From: Rutpela maculata
Lineage: Eukaryota; Arthropoda; Insecta; Coleoptera; Cerambycidae
Assembly (NCBI GenBank): GCA_936432065.2
Contig: OW386286.2
Span: forward strand, 78,086,452 to 78,150,451
Reading direction: 5' to 3'
DNA length: 64,000 bases
This document shows, piece after piece, positions 13,277 through 26,514 of this stretch. Every line of letters begins with the position of its first letter. The first letter of the stretch is position 1. The position numbers and the translations under genes are program-made. A model generated the notes under the pieces. The model was not told where the DNA came from. It saw nothing but the letters and a program-made list of their open reading frames with translations, and ran no database searches.

Positions 13277-14793
13277 AAGGAAGCGCTACGCTCGCCCAAA
13301 TTTGAAGAAAAAGTCAGATTAAAAAAATGATAAGTTTATGAATGGCAATCAGGTAAGTATGAACCTCCTCAGTGCGAAAAGACATTCGTCATTTTTGAAA
13401 AGTGGTGCGAACGTCTTGCCTTTCACGATAATTGACGTCGTATCGGCTGTTCCTATTGCATATACTTTTTACCTGTGTAATTCGATGAATATCATAATTT
13501 TACGACTGCCAATCATAAACTTGATAAGTATGAACCCACTGAGTGCGAAAATATATTCGCCATCTTTGAAAAGTGGCGCGAAGGTCTTGCCTTACACGAT
13601 AATTGGTGACGTATCGGCTCTTTCTACCGCATGTACTAGTTACCCTTGTAATTCGATGAGTATCATAAATTTACGACTGCCAATAAGAAACTTGGTAATT
13701 ATGAACCTCCTGAGAGCGAAAAATACATTAGCCATCTTTAAAAACTGGTGCGAAGGTTTTGTCTTTCACGATAATTGAAGGAGTATTATCGAGTTTCCTG
13801 CCGCATAAATTGGTTACCCGTGTAATTCGATGAGTATTATAAATTTACGACTGGCAATCAGATACGTGGTAAGTATGAATCTCCTCATTGCGAAAATTCG
13901 TGCGCCATCTTTGACAAGTGGTAAAAGGGCCAGCTAGAGGGGGTTGAAACGTCTAAGCGCCTGGTTCCACTATAATTATTTATTTTCATTCTACTAAAGT
14001 TTGTTTTTTCTGATTAGTTTTTCTTTTGGTTTTAATTATCTCTCTTTAATTACCCTCTCGTAAATGTGACACACACACACACACAAGTTTGTGATTGAAT
14101 TACATGGATAACCAGTACATGGGGTAGGAAGCTACGATACGGCGTGAATTATCGTGAAAGGCAAGACCTTCGCACCACTATTCAAAGATGGCGAATATAT
14201 TTTCGCTCTCAAGAGCTTCATAATTACCAAGTTTCTGACTGCCAGTCGTAAACTTATGACACTCATCGAATTACACGGGCAACTAATACATGCGGTAGGA
14301 AGCTCCGATACGCCGTCAATTATCGTGAAAGGCAAGACCTGTGCACCACTTGTCAAAGATGGCGCACGTATTTTCGCAATCGAGAGGTTCATAATTACCA
14401 AGTTTTTGATTGCCAGTCGTAAATTTATGATACTCATCGAATTACAAGGGTAACTAGTACATGCGGTAGAAAGAGCCGATATGGTGTCAATTATCGTGAA
14501 AGGCAAGACCTTCGCACCACTTTTCAAAGGTGGCGAATATATTTTCGCACTCAGGGGGTTGATAATTACCAAGTTTATGATTGCCAGTCGTAAATTTATG
14601 ATATAGGTAGGAACAGCCGATAAGCCGTCAATTATCGTGAAAGGCAAGACGTTCGCACTACTTTTCAAAGATGGCGAATGTCTTTTCGCGCTCAGGAGGT
14701 TCATACTTACCAGGTTCCTGATTGCCATTCATACACTTATTATTTTTTTCTCTGACTTTTTTTTTCAAATTTGGGCGAGCGTAGCGCTTCCTT
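13277..14793. mobile_element. Foldback element with ~172-bp tandem units in both arms
   Basis: The edges are inverted: AAGGAAGCGCTACGCTCGCC at 13277 and its complement ending at 14793. Inside, a unit recurs about four times on the plus strand (13338-13935; TACGACTGCC at 13501 and 13672, variant at 13845). It recurs about four times inverted (14132-14728; GCCAGTCGTA at 14241, GCCAGTCGT at 14412, GCCAGTCG at 14583). Spacing is 171-173 bp. The units share TTTCACGATAATTG and ATTCGCCATCTTTGAAAAG-like words. A non-repeated spacer of about 170 bp with a short AC run (14071-14084) lies between the arms. The open frames here are only repeat translations. Confidence 0.85.
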
Positions 14794-14799
14794 AAAACC

Positions 14800-16700
14800 T
14801 CTAAACATTGTACAATCTTTCTCGTTCTCTTTAGAACTCATCAGGAGGATATAAATCCAATTCAAAACAAAAGTTGCTATTAAAAAATAATAATAAAATA
14901 TTTTCATGTCAAAAACTGACAGGAAGACATATATTTACTTGACAGATATATTAAAAATAACAAAAAACAATCATTTCTTTAGAGCCCCAAAACTCGTCTA
15001 GCTTTAAAAAATAAATACCTATTATTTCTGCATTGTTAATAAATATTATTTTGGATATTCAGTAGATAACTTTCAAAGAAAAACATTCGTTTCTTTCATA
15101 TATCATTGGTACAAGTCTGACCAAAATAGAAGATCAACGAAACGACTTCTTTCTTATTATATCTAACATTCAGCATGAAATTGGTGAAAGTCTGACCAAA
15201 ATAGAAGATCAACAAGGTTCCCCCTATGAAACGACTTGCCGACTTCTTTCTTACTTCAGCATAAAAAACAATAAAACAACCACTCTTTCTATATATTGAT
15301 GATTCAAGTCTGATTATGTCAATATAGTATAAGAAGCCTCCTTTATTGTTATCAAAATTTCGTTCCGAAAACTTTTAAATGGAAAGTTTCCTTCATCCAT
15401 CTCTGTTGACAAAGGCCAAAAAGCCAAAAATCACAGTATACAGATGGTATAATATTCGCCACACAGGATAAATTTTTTCACATTTCGAAATAACGTGCAT
15501 TGTTCGGCGTATTTTGCACAAATGGATCATTATTTAAATGTGCTCCTAAAAAATTACAAGCAGTAGTTATCTGATTTATCGTTATATCTTAAATAAAGAT
15601 GCTTAAATTCTAGAGTCTAGACAAGAATGTTCTAGTGTAGTTAGTAAAAAACAAAATAAAATAATTAAGTATAAATTTCCAACAATGCGTATAAAATTTT
15701 AGAGTAATAACGAGAAAGTTCTTCAAACATAACGACTGAGAAGTAATGGGTAGCAGTTACACATGTTGAAGTCAGCTTCTACACATTGGGAAAGTTTGCC
15801 TTTGGTACTGGCAATCATTAGTATAGAAGATAATGAACGTCTTATGATGTAATAAATTCGCAGGTCGTATTAAATTTAATTAAGGGAATAGCAATTTTAC
15901 AACATTCTGCAGTCGTCTTCTGCAGTAATAATTGAGATCGCTGCACTTATTGGACAACTGAAAATTTTATTATATCATTTAACGAGAGAACTAGATTCCA
16001 ACTTGTGTTTGATGAGTCTAATTATGACAATTAAAGAAGGTCCTCGTTGCAATAGAATAGGAGATAGCATCAGTTATATGTAATTATCACACTAGCAAAA
16101 ATGCACCAGTGCAATTTATTTGCTCAATACATTGGGCGGTGGTTTACATAATGGAATTCCGACTTATCCCACTGACTCCTACTCCGTAAAAATAATTCGA
16201 TATTTGTAAAACATGATATTTCAAAATTACACCAATATTTCTGTAGTCCATGGATTGGATTTGGAAAAGGTTTGTTAGAGAGATATTACCACAGATTGAT
16301 TAAATTATGTTGGGAATTTCTTCAATAAAGCTCTATAAAGCGTTATAGTTGGGAGGTGGCGTTGCATTTTTGATGGTGATATCAGGTCGCTTGATTTTGT
16401 ATGTAGTCGATTGTTTAGATATGGCTAGCAATCGAAACAAGATGTCAGAGTCGTGATGGACCTGGTTGTAAGAAAATATCTATTATGTCGAACAAAAAAA
16501 TTCAATAATGATTCCAGGTTGTTTGAAAATTTGAACAACAAATGCTTACATGATAATAATAATTACAAAAAAAGTCAGCAGCTTAGATAATGAGGGATTA
16601 TACGTCAGCCGTTTATATAAACTTATATAAAAAACAATTGATGTAAAATCATTTTAGGTTCAATGAAACTTATATAGCTCACTCTTTATATCATTAAAAT
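14800..16700. other. No gene recognised; small local duplication
   Basis: AT-rich. Around 15110-15250 a ~45-bp phrase (AGTCTGACCAAAATAGAAG followed by CGACTTCTTTCTTA) occurs twice. Nothing else can be supported. Confidence 0.5.
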
Positions 16701-16708
16701 GATAAAAT

Positions 16709-16848
16709 CATCAGCTATTTTTTCAATGGGGGGTAAGACCGTCAGCTGAGGGATTATAAGTGCTGAGCGAGCATTTAATCTGAGTATGGTGTAATCCAAT
16801 GTATGATATAACTGACGATCTTCCCCCCTTTATAGCAATAGCTGATGT
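16709..16848. repeat. Short inverted-repeat element (MITE-like)
   Basis: CATCAGCTATT at 16709 is mirrored by AATAGCTGATG at 16838-16848, with further inward matches (GGGGGG near 16728 against CCCCCC near 16823, and CGTCAG against CTGACG). The target duplication is not clear. Confidence 0.45.
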
Positions 16849-16849
16849 A

Positions 16850-18454
16850 CATTTTCATTTAATATATTGTTTAAATAATCATTTCTAGAAATTTCAAGTG
16901 ACTTAAAATCAATTTAAACTAAAATTTATGGTTTCAATGAGACCTAGACATATTGTGACACTAACTATCTGCGCATTTCTATGTAAATTACCTACGCCCT
17001 TACCTATGACCGTTAGGGCTCTTTGGGATTCATTGTTGCCAAGCCGTGCGAAAAGGACATGTAGGTAAATATGCAGCTCATCATGCTTATATAAAATAAA
17101 TTTGATTATTGCTATATTTAAAAACATATATTTTCTTCCTTCATTTAATATTTTAAATAGATAATTGTAAAATTATCTATTTTATGAGGTATTATTCATT
17201 TGAATCGAAGACAAAATAAATAAGTTCCAACTCAAAACCGTTTTGTTTAATTTACTCAAAACTTTAAAAGTGTGACATAACACCTTTATCCACTTAGGTC
17301 TTCATTTATAGTCTAAAAAAAAAACAACATAAAATTCAAAAATCGAATCATCGATCGTTATTTTTTTTGACATTTCTAATATTTCCTTAAAATAAATGTA
17401 TTTTTTTCACTCACAAATGTTGTATCTCAGATCCAAATTAGCGTAGAAAAAACTGTTTTTGACTGTTTCTTTTATCGTGCATTTTTTTATGGAAATTGAT
17501 ATATTTTATTTTTGAACAAAATTGTGACGAAAAAATGGATTTGCGTAAATTTTTTTTGAACGAAATAGTTTTAAATGATTCAAAACTCTTGAAAAACCAT
17601 TGAAAAGTAGCCTAAGAAATCTACATTCTAAGAAATCTACGACTTGATGCACTTAATTAATCAACGATTCAGTTTTCGATTTTAATTGAAACCCAAATCC
17701 ACAAAAGTCACAAAAATCCCAACATGGCTACCCAAAATATTGAAGGTCAAAGTTTTTTGCAAATATCTCGCGTCCTATGCATCGGAAGCCCATGAGGTCA
17801 ATGTGAAAGTTGTAGAGAATTAAATTATCTACAAGTTGTCTTTTTTATATCTCGAAAAGGGCGAGGTTTTGGGAAAAAAATGTAAAATACCAATCTTGTA
17901 TATAATTGAATTCTCTGCAACTTTCATGTTAACTGTATTGATGTCCGATTTTTTTGACTCAAAATATTCGCGAGAAACCACGTTTTTGAAACTTTGTCCC
18001 TGAATATCTCGAAAAAGGGGGGTGCGGTTTGGTAAAAAATAAAAAAGACATCTTGTAGATAATTTAATTCTCTACAACTTTCTCATTGACCTTTGTGATT
18101 TTTGTGGATTTGAGTTTGGGACACCTCAAAGAACGTCTGTGCAAAAATTCAGATTTTTACTAATTTTGTCTAGGTTGCCTCGTTTTTTTGACTAATTTCT
18201 GTGGGCTAATGCGAGAATATAAACAGAACATACTGTTAGAATCCTGAGTTCCTTAAATAAATTCCAACATGAGTGACTAAAGCTAATGATTTTTTTTTTG
18301 CAGTAGAAAATGCCGTAATTGTCGAATGAATGAATAAAAAACAATAATTTCTTAGAATTTGTTTATGAACAGATTTTTTAAGTTGATATAAAGCGTAACT
18401 AGTTTATTTTTCACAGAATATATTTGGTCGATCTAAGATAAGTTAGAATTTTTG
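16850..18454. other. No gene; one inverted repeat
   Basis: AT-rich. AAAGTTGTAGAGAATTAAAT at 17808 is the inverse of a segment at about 18041-18082, giving arms of about 41 bp with a mismatch or two and ~195 bp between. This may be a decayed DNA-element remnant. Confidence 0.45.
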
Positions 18455-20646
18455 CCATTAATTATTTTTATTTATTTGCTTTTATCATGATTAGAGAATA
18501 TTATTTAGGTATTATGCAAATCTCAACTCACACTTTTTTATTTATTATGAAAATACTTACTTTCTGTATATTGTTGCCCTAATCTGGGCACGCTAATATA
18601 CTAGTTAGGTAAATACTTTAAAACACTCATTATTGGAGAACCAATCAAAACAACTACTCTTCTAGCTAATACTGATGAAGTATTGAATTACATGATAGGA
18701 TTCTTAGCATTTTAAAGAAAAAAAAACATATTAAATCATTCATTTACATTTAGTCATTCACACCTTTTTTGTTTAATTATCTACTTTCTGTATATTGGTA
18801 CCTTAATCGGGTCACGCTAATATACTACTTAGGAAAACACTTTAAAACACTCATTATTGGAAAACCAATCAAAACAATTACCCTTCTAGCTAATACTGAC
18901 GAAGTATTGAATTACATGTTAGGATTCCTGGCATTTTAAGGCAAAAAAAAATGTATTGAAGATACTTAAATTATTTATTGAAATTCAGTCATTCACAAGA
19001 ATTATTGAACCTTACTCTATTTCAACTCTAGAAAAGTTGTACAAGTTTTTCGAACTCGTTAGTTCTCATCAGTAGGGTATAGAAACATTCATTCATTATT
19101 TACAAGCCTATTTTTGATTTATATTTTACCATTAATTATTTTTATTTATTTGTTTTATCATGATTAGAGAATATTATTTAGGTATTATGCAAATCACAAC
19201 TCACACTTTTTTATTTATTATGAAAATACCTACTTTCTGTATAATGTTGCCCTAATCTGGGCACACTAATATACTAGTTAGGTAAATACTTTAAAACACT
19301 CATTATTGGAGAACCAATCAAAACAAGTACTCTTCTAGCTAATACTGACGAAGCATTGAATTACATGATAGGATTCTTAGCATTTTAAAGAAAAAAAAAA
19401 TTTAAAATACTTAAATCATTTATTTACATTTAGTCATTCACACCTTTTTTATTTAATATAAAATGATCTACTTTCTGTATATTGGTACCTTAATCGGGTC
19501 ACGCTAATATACTACTTAGGAAAACACTTTAAAACACTCATTATTGGAAAACCAATCAAAACAACTACTCTTCTAGCTAATACTGACGAAGTATTGAATT
19601 ACATGATAGGATTCCTGGCATTTTAAGGTACCAATATACAGAAATTAGATAATTTCATATTAAATAAAAAAAGTGTGAATGACTAAATGTAAATGAATAA
19701 TTTAAGTATTTTCAATATATTTTTTTTTCTTTAAAATGCTAAGAAACCTATCATGTAATTCAATATTTCGTCAGTATTAGCTAGAAGAGTAGTTGTTTTG
19801 ATTGGTTCTCCAATAATGAGTGTTTTAAAGTATTTACCTAACTAGTATATTAGCGTGCCCAGATTAGGGCAACAATATACAGGAAGTAGGTATTTTCATA
19901 ATAAATAAAAAAGTGTGAGTTGTGATTTGCATAATACCTAAATAATATTCTCTAATCATGATAAAAGCAAATAAATAAAAATAATTAAAGGTAAAAAATA
20001 CATCAAGAATAGGCTTGTAAATAATGAATGAATGTTTCTATACTCTACTGATGAGAACTAGCGAGTTCGAAAAAACTTGTACAACTTTTCTAGAGTTGAA
20101 ATAGAATATAAGGTTCAATAATTCTTGTGAATGACTGAATTTCAATAAATAATTTAAGTATCTTCAATATATTTTTTTTGCTTTAAAATGCCAGGAATCC
20201 TATCATGTAATTCAATACTTCGACAGTATTAACTAGAAGAGTAGTTGTTTTGATTTTTTTCCAATAATGAGTTTTTTAAAGTGTTTTCCTAAGTAGTATA
20301 TTAGCGTGACCCGATTAAGGTACCAATATACAGAAAGTAGATAATTTCATATTAAATAAAAAAAGGTGTGAATGACTAAATGTAAATGAATGATTTAAGT
20401 ATTTTCAATATATTTTTTTTCTTTAAAATGCTAAGAATCCTATCATGTAATTCAATACTTCGTCAGTATTAGCTAGAAGAGTAGTTGTTTTGATTGGTTC
20501 TCCAATAATGAGTGTTTTAAAGTATTTACCTAACTAGTATATTAGCGTGCCCAGATTAGGGCAACAATATACAGAAAGTAGGCATTATCATAATAAATAA
20601 AAAAGTGTGAGTTGTGATTTGCATAATACCTAAATAATATTCTCTA
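18455..20646. mobile_element. 2.2-kb compound palindrome
   Basis: Two related blocks alternate. Type A holds GTTGCCCTAATCTGGGCAC and type B holds GGTACCTTAATCGGGTCAC; each is followed by CTAATATACTA and an AACACTCATTATTGG phrase. The plus-strand order is A (about 18500), B (18770), A (19170), B (19440-19628). From 19629 the same blocks return reverse-complemented in mirrored order to 20646. The axis is at about 19627. The outer edges are ATTAGAGAATATTATTTAGG (18491) and its inverse (about 20646). No coding capacity. Confidence 0.85.
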
Positions 20647-21649
20647 AGTTAGAATCTATGAGCAGTTCAAGAAACTTAACCGTGGTTTGTTGTTGCAAAG
20701 TCCTGTCATATATTTTGACGAGTAAACTGTAGACGATCTTTTTTGTGGAAAACAATATTGAATTAGTAGTGCAGTCGAATTGATTCTTTTCGGCGACAAC
20801 ATTCCACCTGAAATTTTATTTTTGATTCTTATGTATTATGACCTCCTAATTACGAAAAAAATATTTGCGCCCGAAAATTCCGTGTGTGTCAAAAGTTATA
20901 TGCACTTTTTGACGCGCATTCACAGATTTTCAACTTATCTGCTTAATATATCTTGTACTAGTAATCGGATAGGAATTTTAAAAACACTGGCTTATTCGGA
21001 ATAAAACTTAAAAAATATAGACCTGTCCGATATGTACATGTATCTGCCACCTTGGAAAAAAATAGAAAACACCAAAAATGGTCGAAAGAACCAAAATTGA
21101 ATATCTTTTCTATAAGAAGAAGTAATTTCATCAAAGTTGGCAAAAATAAAACTCATTTATTTTCAAATATAATGCACCAATCCGGGACACCGTATGCCAA
21201 ATAGAAGGGTCAAAGATGGCGGACGAAATAAAATTTTTAATTCTTCGTCAATTATCAAGGAGGCATTGTACGTCACTTTTTTTTTTTCGATTGTACGTTA
21301 TTTTATGCACCTTTAGGGGATAGAGTTCGATTTTGTTTAATTTTGAAAAAGAGTGCGTTTTTTTAAATTTTCAAAAAAGTGCATTTTTACAATTTTCAAA
21401 AATGTATTTTCTTTAATCCTCCTTTTTTTCACCCAATTTTCATCGAACCAAAATGAAATATATTATATTAATTTCATTACAGTAATATGCCATAATTTCA
21501 TCGCATTTCTCATCGATAGCCGATTCATCAAAGGTAGAAGACGCATTGGCACAATTATTTTCTTTACAATAGACACATAGAATAGAATGTTATATTCAGT
21601 TTTCTACAGCTACACTAATTATTTTTACAGCCTTTCGTACATTTACAAG

Positions 21650-22710
21650 AAATATCACTTAGTAAATTTTTAGAGAAACTAATACACCTCATTAAAATGA
21701 CCATGGCTAACACCACGTCCGCAATTAAAATTCAGAGCGACGTATCGGAAACATTCGAGATACACGAAGGACTGCGACAGGGAGGCGCGCTGGCGTGTCA
21801 GCTATTTAATATAGCCCTGGTGAAAACCATAAGAGATGCCAACCTTGAAACTAGGGGAACAATTTTCACTAAGTCAGTCCAGACCCTGGCATATGCGGAC
21901 GATGTCGACATTATAACAAGAACGAGAAGAATGCCTGCAGAAACATTCCTAGACCTATCTAGGGCAGCAGAGACCATGGGACTATAGGTAAATGGGGAAA
22001 AGACAAAATACATGCCCGCGACATCGCGCACAAGAGCTGGCAATGCAGGACAAAACTTGGTAGCTGGTAACCATAACTTAGAAGCAGTCAGAGATTTCAC
22101 ATACCTAGACACTCAGGTCGACCCAAATAATAACATCCCGGAGGAAATTAAGCGGCGTATATTAACGGCGAACAGGTGCTACCATGGTTTATCCAAGCAC
22201 TTCTCCAACAAGAGACTCTCACAAACAACCAAGCTGAGAATATACAAGACCTTAGTAACCCCTGTACTACTATATGGATCAGAGGCGTGGACCATATCAA
22301 AATCCGACGAAACTTCCCTACTTTGTTTCGAGCGGAAAGTACTGTGCAAAATTTTTGGGGCTGTATGTGAAAATGGGTCATGGAGACGAAGGTATAACTT
22401 CGAGTTGTACAATATGTACAAGGACAAAACGAGCGGCAGAGATATCGTCACGGCTGCCAAGTTAAACAGACTGCGCTGGGCAGGACACGTGGCCAGAGCC
22501 AGTAAAATGAACCCCATTAAAAAAGTATTTAGTACAGAACCTGTAGGAAGCAGGAAAAGAGGTAGGCCAAAGCTTAGATGGGCTGATGGAGTAACCCAGG
22601 ACGCCAGATGTATCGGTGCCCCCAACTGGAAAGCCAAAGTACAAAATCGAAAGGAATAGCGGAGGACGCTTGAGAAGGCTGTAGCACCAATGATGATGAT
22701 GATGATGAAA
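21650..22710 (+). pseudogene. RTE-like LINE, 5'-truncated, one in-frame stop
   Basis: The frame begins within reverse transcriptase (LEKLIHLIKMTM near 21670) and continues to GLRQGGALACQLFN and the catalytic YADD (about 21892). It is interrupted by TAG at 21985-21987, then stays open in the same frame to 22659. The later part has YGSEAWTISKSD, RWAGHVARASK and GSRKRGRPKLRWADGV, a typical RTE C-terminal tail. The 3' end is an ATG-repeat run at 22691-22708, as expected for RTE elements. No endonuclease domain remains. It is inserted in the family-X relic of element B. Confidence 0.8.
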
Positions 22711-23440
22711 TTTTTAGGAAAAGCATTACTTTCACTCATAACATCAGGCATTAAGCCATCCTCAGTTTTAAGCCACCCGAATTGTAACGGATCTTCCTCA
22801 GAACTTAACCATTGGACTTGGAAATATACTTTCAAACAGTGTTTTTCTATTACCCCTTCAGTAGGTGGAATTGCAGACAATTATATTTTCATCATAATGT
22901 TTGTCAATTATTTTATTAATTTTTGGTTTGTAAAAATAGATTTTTTTATGATGATTCCATGCTAGTTGAGTCATTGTAACCAAAAGGTCTATGTCTTCGC
23001 CAACTATTATAACTTGATTGTCTTCGGTTTTCAAAACAATAACAGTTTTAACGATTGTAGTATCGGCGCCTTCTCTGCATATTTTAACGTTAAAGTCATT
23101 ATCTATTAACCCTTTGCGCAATAATTTTATAAAACTATCCTCATTTCTACTATTAGCTAGAAATTTTTTTTGACTAACCGATAATTTCATAAGGTTTCAG
23201 GTTAAGTGGTAGAGCACCTTACGCTTGCTTAAAATGGTGAACTTCGCCTGTACCATATGTGTATTGGAATGTACCTTTAATTTTTTTTTCAATCTTGGTA
23301 AATAAAGACATTATTATTATTATTATTATTATAATGTCACTTGTGATTGAAATACCTACGAAAATATTTTTTTCTAAACGACGAATGCGCTCGTTATTCT
23401 TAATGCTATTCTGTTCATCTGCATACCTATCAAAAATAAT
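22707..23440 (-). pseudogene. Family-X relic, copy 2 (nuclease-like middle plus C-terminal block)
   Basis: On the minus strand, about 23440-23335 reads GYADEQNS and IRRLEKN. After an inserted SINE, 23190-22858 reads SQKKFLANSRNEDSFI, CREGADTTIVKT and IIVGEDIDLLV, with IYFYKPK after it. Acidic motifs spaced this way (DGY-like, GAD, EDxD) recall PIN/XPG-type nucleases; the fold is inferred. A frame change and an internal deletion then lead straight to AIPPTEGVIEKH and FQVQWL, then FGWLKTEDG. These correspond to copies 1, 3 and 4. The RTE LINE cuts off the Cys-rich tail. Confidence 0.6.
23193..23334 (+). mobile_element. Probable tRNA-derived SINE with (ATT)n tail
   Basis: A short insertion interrupts the family-X frame. 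Its head contains AAGTGGTAGAGCACCTTACG, resembling a tRNA gene A box (TGGTAGAGCA). The end is AATAAAGACATTATTATTATT. No convincing B box could be fixed, so it could also be the 3' end of a LINE. Confidence 0.45.
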
Positions 23441-24299
23441 ACTACACTAGTCTTGACTCCTTGGTTCTGATTATTGATCATATATTCATATATTATTATA
23501 ATAACCATGCGAATGCTTAATAAATTTCCTTTTCAAATTAATGAAGTTTTATTTTGTATTAAATTATTGAAATTATAAAAGACTTTCTATAGTATATTTC
23601 ATTTTGTTTCGATGAAAATTGGGTGAAAAAAAGGAAGATTAAAGAAAATACATGTAAAAATGCATTTTTTTTGAAAATTAAAAAAAAACGCATTCTTTTT
23701 GAAAATTTAAAAAATAATAAACTCTATCCCCTAAAAGTATATAAAATAACGTACAATCGAAAAGAAAAAAAAGTGATGTACAATGCCTCCTTGATAATTG
23801 ACGAAGAATTGAAAATTTTATTTCGTCCGCCATCTTTGACCGTTCTATTTAACGTACGGTGTCGGGGATTGGTGCATTGTATTTGACCATAAATGAGCTT
23901 TATTTTTGCCAACTATGGTAAAATGACATCTTCTTATAGAAAAGATATTCAATTTTGATTCTTTCAGTCATTTTTGGTGTTTTCTATCTTTTTCCAAGAT
24001 GGCGGATTGACATATACATCGGACAGGTTTATATTTTTTAAGAATTTTATTCCAAATAAGCCAGTATTTTTAAAATTTCTATCCGATTACTAGTACAAGA
24101 TATATTAAGCAGATAAGTTGAGAATCCGTGAAAGCGCGTCAAAAGTGCACACGGAATTATTGGGCGCAAATATTTTTCTCGTATTCACGAGGTCGTAATA
24201 CATAAGAATCAACAATAAAATTTCAGGTGGAATGTTGTCGCCGAAAAAAATTAAATTAAATCAATTCGACTGTACAGTATTTTTATATGAATTTGTTAA

Positions 24300-26510
24300 G
24301 ACTTCATTGTTTGCAGACCATTTAATAAGATAATTATTACAAATATTTAAACGAGAAAGTAGATCAATGATGCCGAGACAGATGCAGGAAAATCATTTAC
24401 ATATTACTGTCAACGCTATTACCAAATCATTTATAAAAATAATAAATAGTACTGCTCCAAGTGTACTACTATAATGTTAACATTTTTCAAATCTGATTTA
24501 TATACCACATTGTTGTTATGCAATGAAACACTCATGATGTTATCAATTCTAATGGTTGACCCCTTATGCCAATTTGACTGTTTCTACACACAAACGTTTT
24601 GTCTAAGGAAGTAAATAAATAAATTTATAATAATAATAATAAATATTTGGAATTAATGATTTAATTCTACCAGTAGCATATTTTCCCAATGTTTCGTTAA
24701 AATATGTGTATTATTATTTAGGCTATCACCAATTGCTTAAAAATGACCAATCTCATTTTTTCATTTTTTAAAAAATTGGTGGAAAAAGTTTTGGACAGGT
24801 CTAATATTTGTAACAATTTTATAACGACCAATCTGTTTTTTAATTGTAACACGTGCTATAGAATCAAAAATAAATATTTAAAAACTGCGAAAATAACCAG
24901 TTAAAAAAATTCTATTGTTTAAAAAAATTAATTTCGGAACTCTGATTAATTCCAAAATTTTTTTATACATCTTGCAACACTTACAAGTTCCAGCAAAAAA
25001 ATACTGTTTTAAGAAAATGTATTTTTAGATGTATTCCACGAATGGTACATTTTTATATAAGATAAATAATATTATTCTCATTACATTTTACTCAAAAATA
25101 TTGCATTATAATTTTTGTTCTTACTAGTGGCTTATCTGACTGGACTATAGAGTGAGAGGAAATTAATTTACTTTACAAAATGAAAATCATTATATTAGTA
25201 CGACTTGTCTTTAAGGCATTTTGTTGTAGATGATGCCAATATCATTCTGATTATTGTTTGTCATTTGATTTTTAGTCTGGCCTTTTCCATAATGCACACA
25301 AAATATTAATTCGTTCTCATAATTCACCTAAATACTGTAAAATCTATATCAATTGTCCACCATAGCCTGAATATTGTTTACGAAGAATCCTTCTCGTTGA
25401 AAGAGGACAGAATTTTAAGACCATTATTTCAGAATGGAATTTAGAAGATTCTGTTCATCCCTTGGGGTTTTCTATTCTCCGTTGAACAATAAGGTTAACT
25501 GCCCTGAAACACTCAGTCAGTTAAATTCGGCAGTTTATAGAATTTAGACTAGCAATTCTATTTTGTTACCTTTCAACAAATGCCGACCTATATATTTCAA
25601 GAAATATATTGTCTTAATAAAAAATCAAATAGATTTAAGCTATGGTTTTTAATTTGGTATGTTTTAAAGTGAATTATTTTTTGGTTATTTATAGTTATTT
25701 TAAAGAATATTTTTTATAGAACTTTGCAAACACCAGAAAAGTCATATATGAAAAATAAAAAAGAGAATCCGTCTATGAAAGCATTCATTTCAAATCTTTA
25801 CATTCTTTTGATAACCTACTTCGGGTTATACTAGAAATTAAGGAACTCTAAATATTTACAAAATTGTTCTTTATTCAATCAAAAATAGAAGTCTAATTAA
25901 AATATCAATGTTTAATTCTTGTAATTCTCTGACAATCGACATCTGGTTGTACTAGAGACACAGAGCTCTAAAATACATTTATATACAAAAACTTATCTCA
26001 AACTTTTATATTCAGCAGGATGACTCACCTCGAAATTAATCTGTCATTTTATCTCTTCCAATTAGACCATGAAACGAGTTTCCCCTTTCATTAGCTCTTC
26101 AGAAGGACATAAAGCCACTCTCAAGGCATTTCAATCATGAATCAAAAGTTTAAGGATTTATTTGTAAAAATTAAGTTTTGCAATGGGCTTGTTACCGATA
26201 ATTATTTTTTCGTAATTTTTTTTATTGCATTAAATAAAATTCGATCATATAGATAAGCTGTTAAAATTTCAGCTTCATCAGTATATCCAATCATAAGATA
26301 TTCAATGTTAAAGATTGAGTTCCAGTATAAAGCGCTTCGCCGACTCGTGACGTCATTCTGCATAAACACTACTCAGTTTAAACCAGCAAGAAGATAAAAC
26401 AGATATAATTTAACAATCAAATGCCGTTGCCATAGAGAAACACAATAACACCCGCCACACGCTTGGGGCATGTGCATTATATAACTAACATAACCTCAAT
26501 TGTTTTTACT
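24300..26510. other. No gene recognised
   Basis: AT-rich intergenic or intronic DNA. No open frame, tandem array or clear inverted repeat was supported here. Confidence 0.5.
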
Positions 26511-26514
26511 TCCA

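Larger units (their letters stand above)
20769..24275. mobile_element. Long-TIR DNA transposon B (4-bp target duplication)
   Basis: Arms of about 700 bp (20769-21475 and 23575-24275) are inverted copies. The outer ends are GTGCAGTCGAATTG and, inverted, CAATTCGACTGTAC. They are flanked by a direct AGTA on each side (20765-20768 and 24276-24279), a plausible 4-bp target-site duplication. The interior holds a minus-strand family-X relic, into which a plus-strand RTE LINE and a probable SINE have inserted. Long TIRs with a 3-4 bp duplication and an XPG/PIN-like gene would fit Academ transposons as I remember them; this assignment is inference. Confidence 0.75.

Noticed and set aside
14132..14728. 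198-codon minus-strand frame with repeated NLVIMN and LPFTIID phrases
   Set aside because: Frame follows the ~172-bp tandem units; no codon-level signs of a gene.
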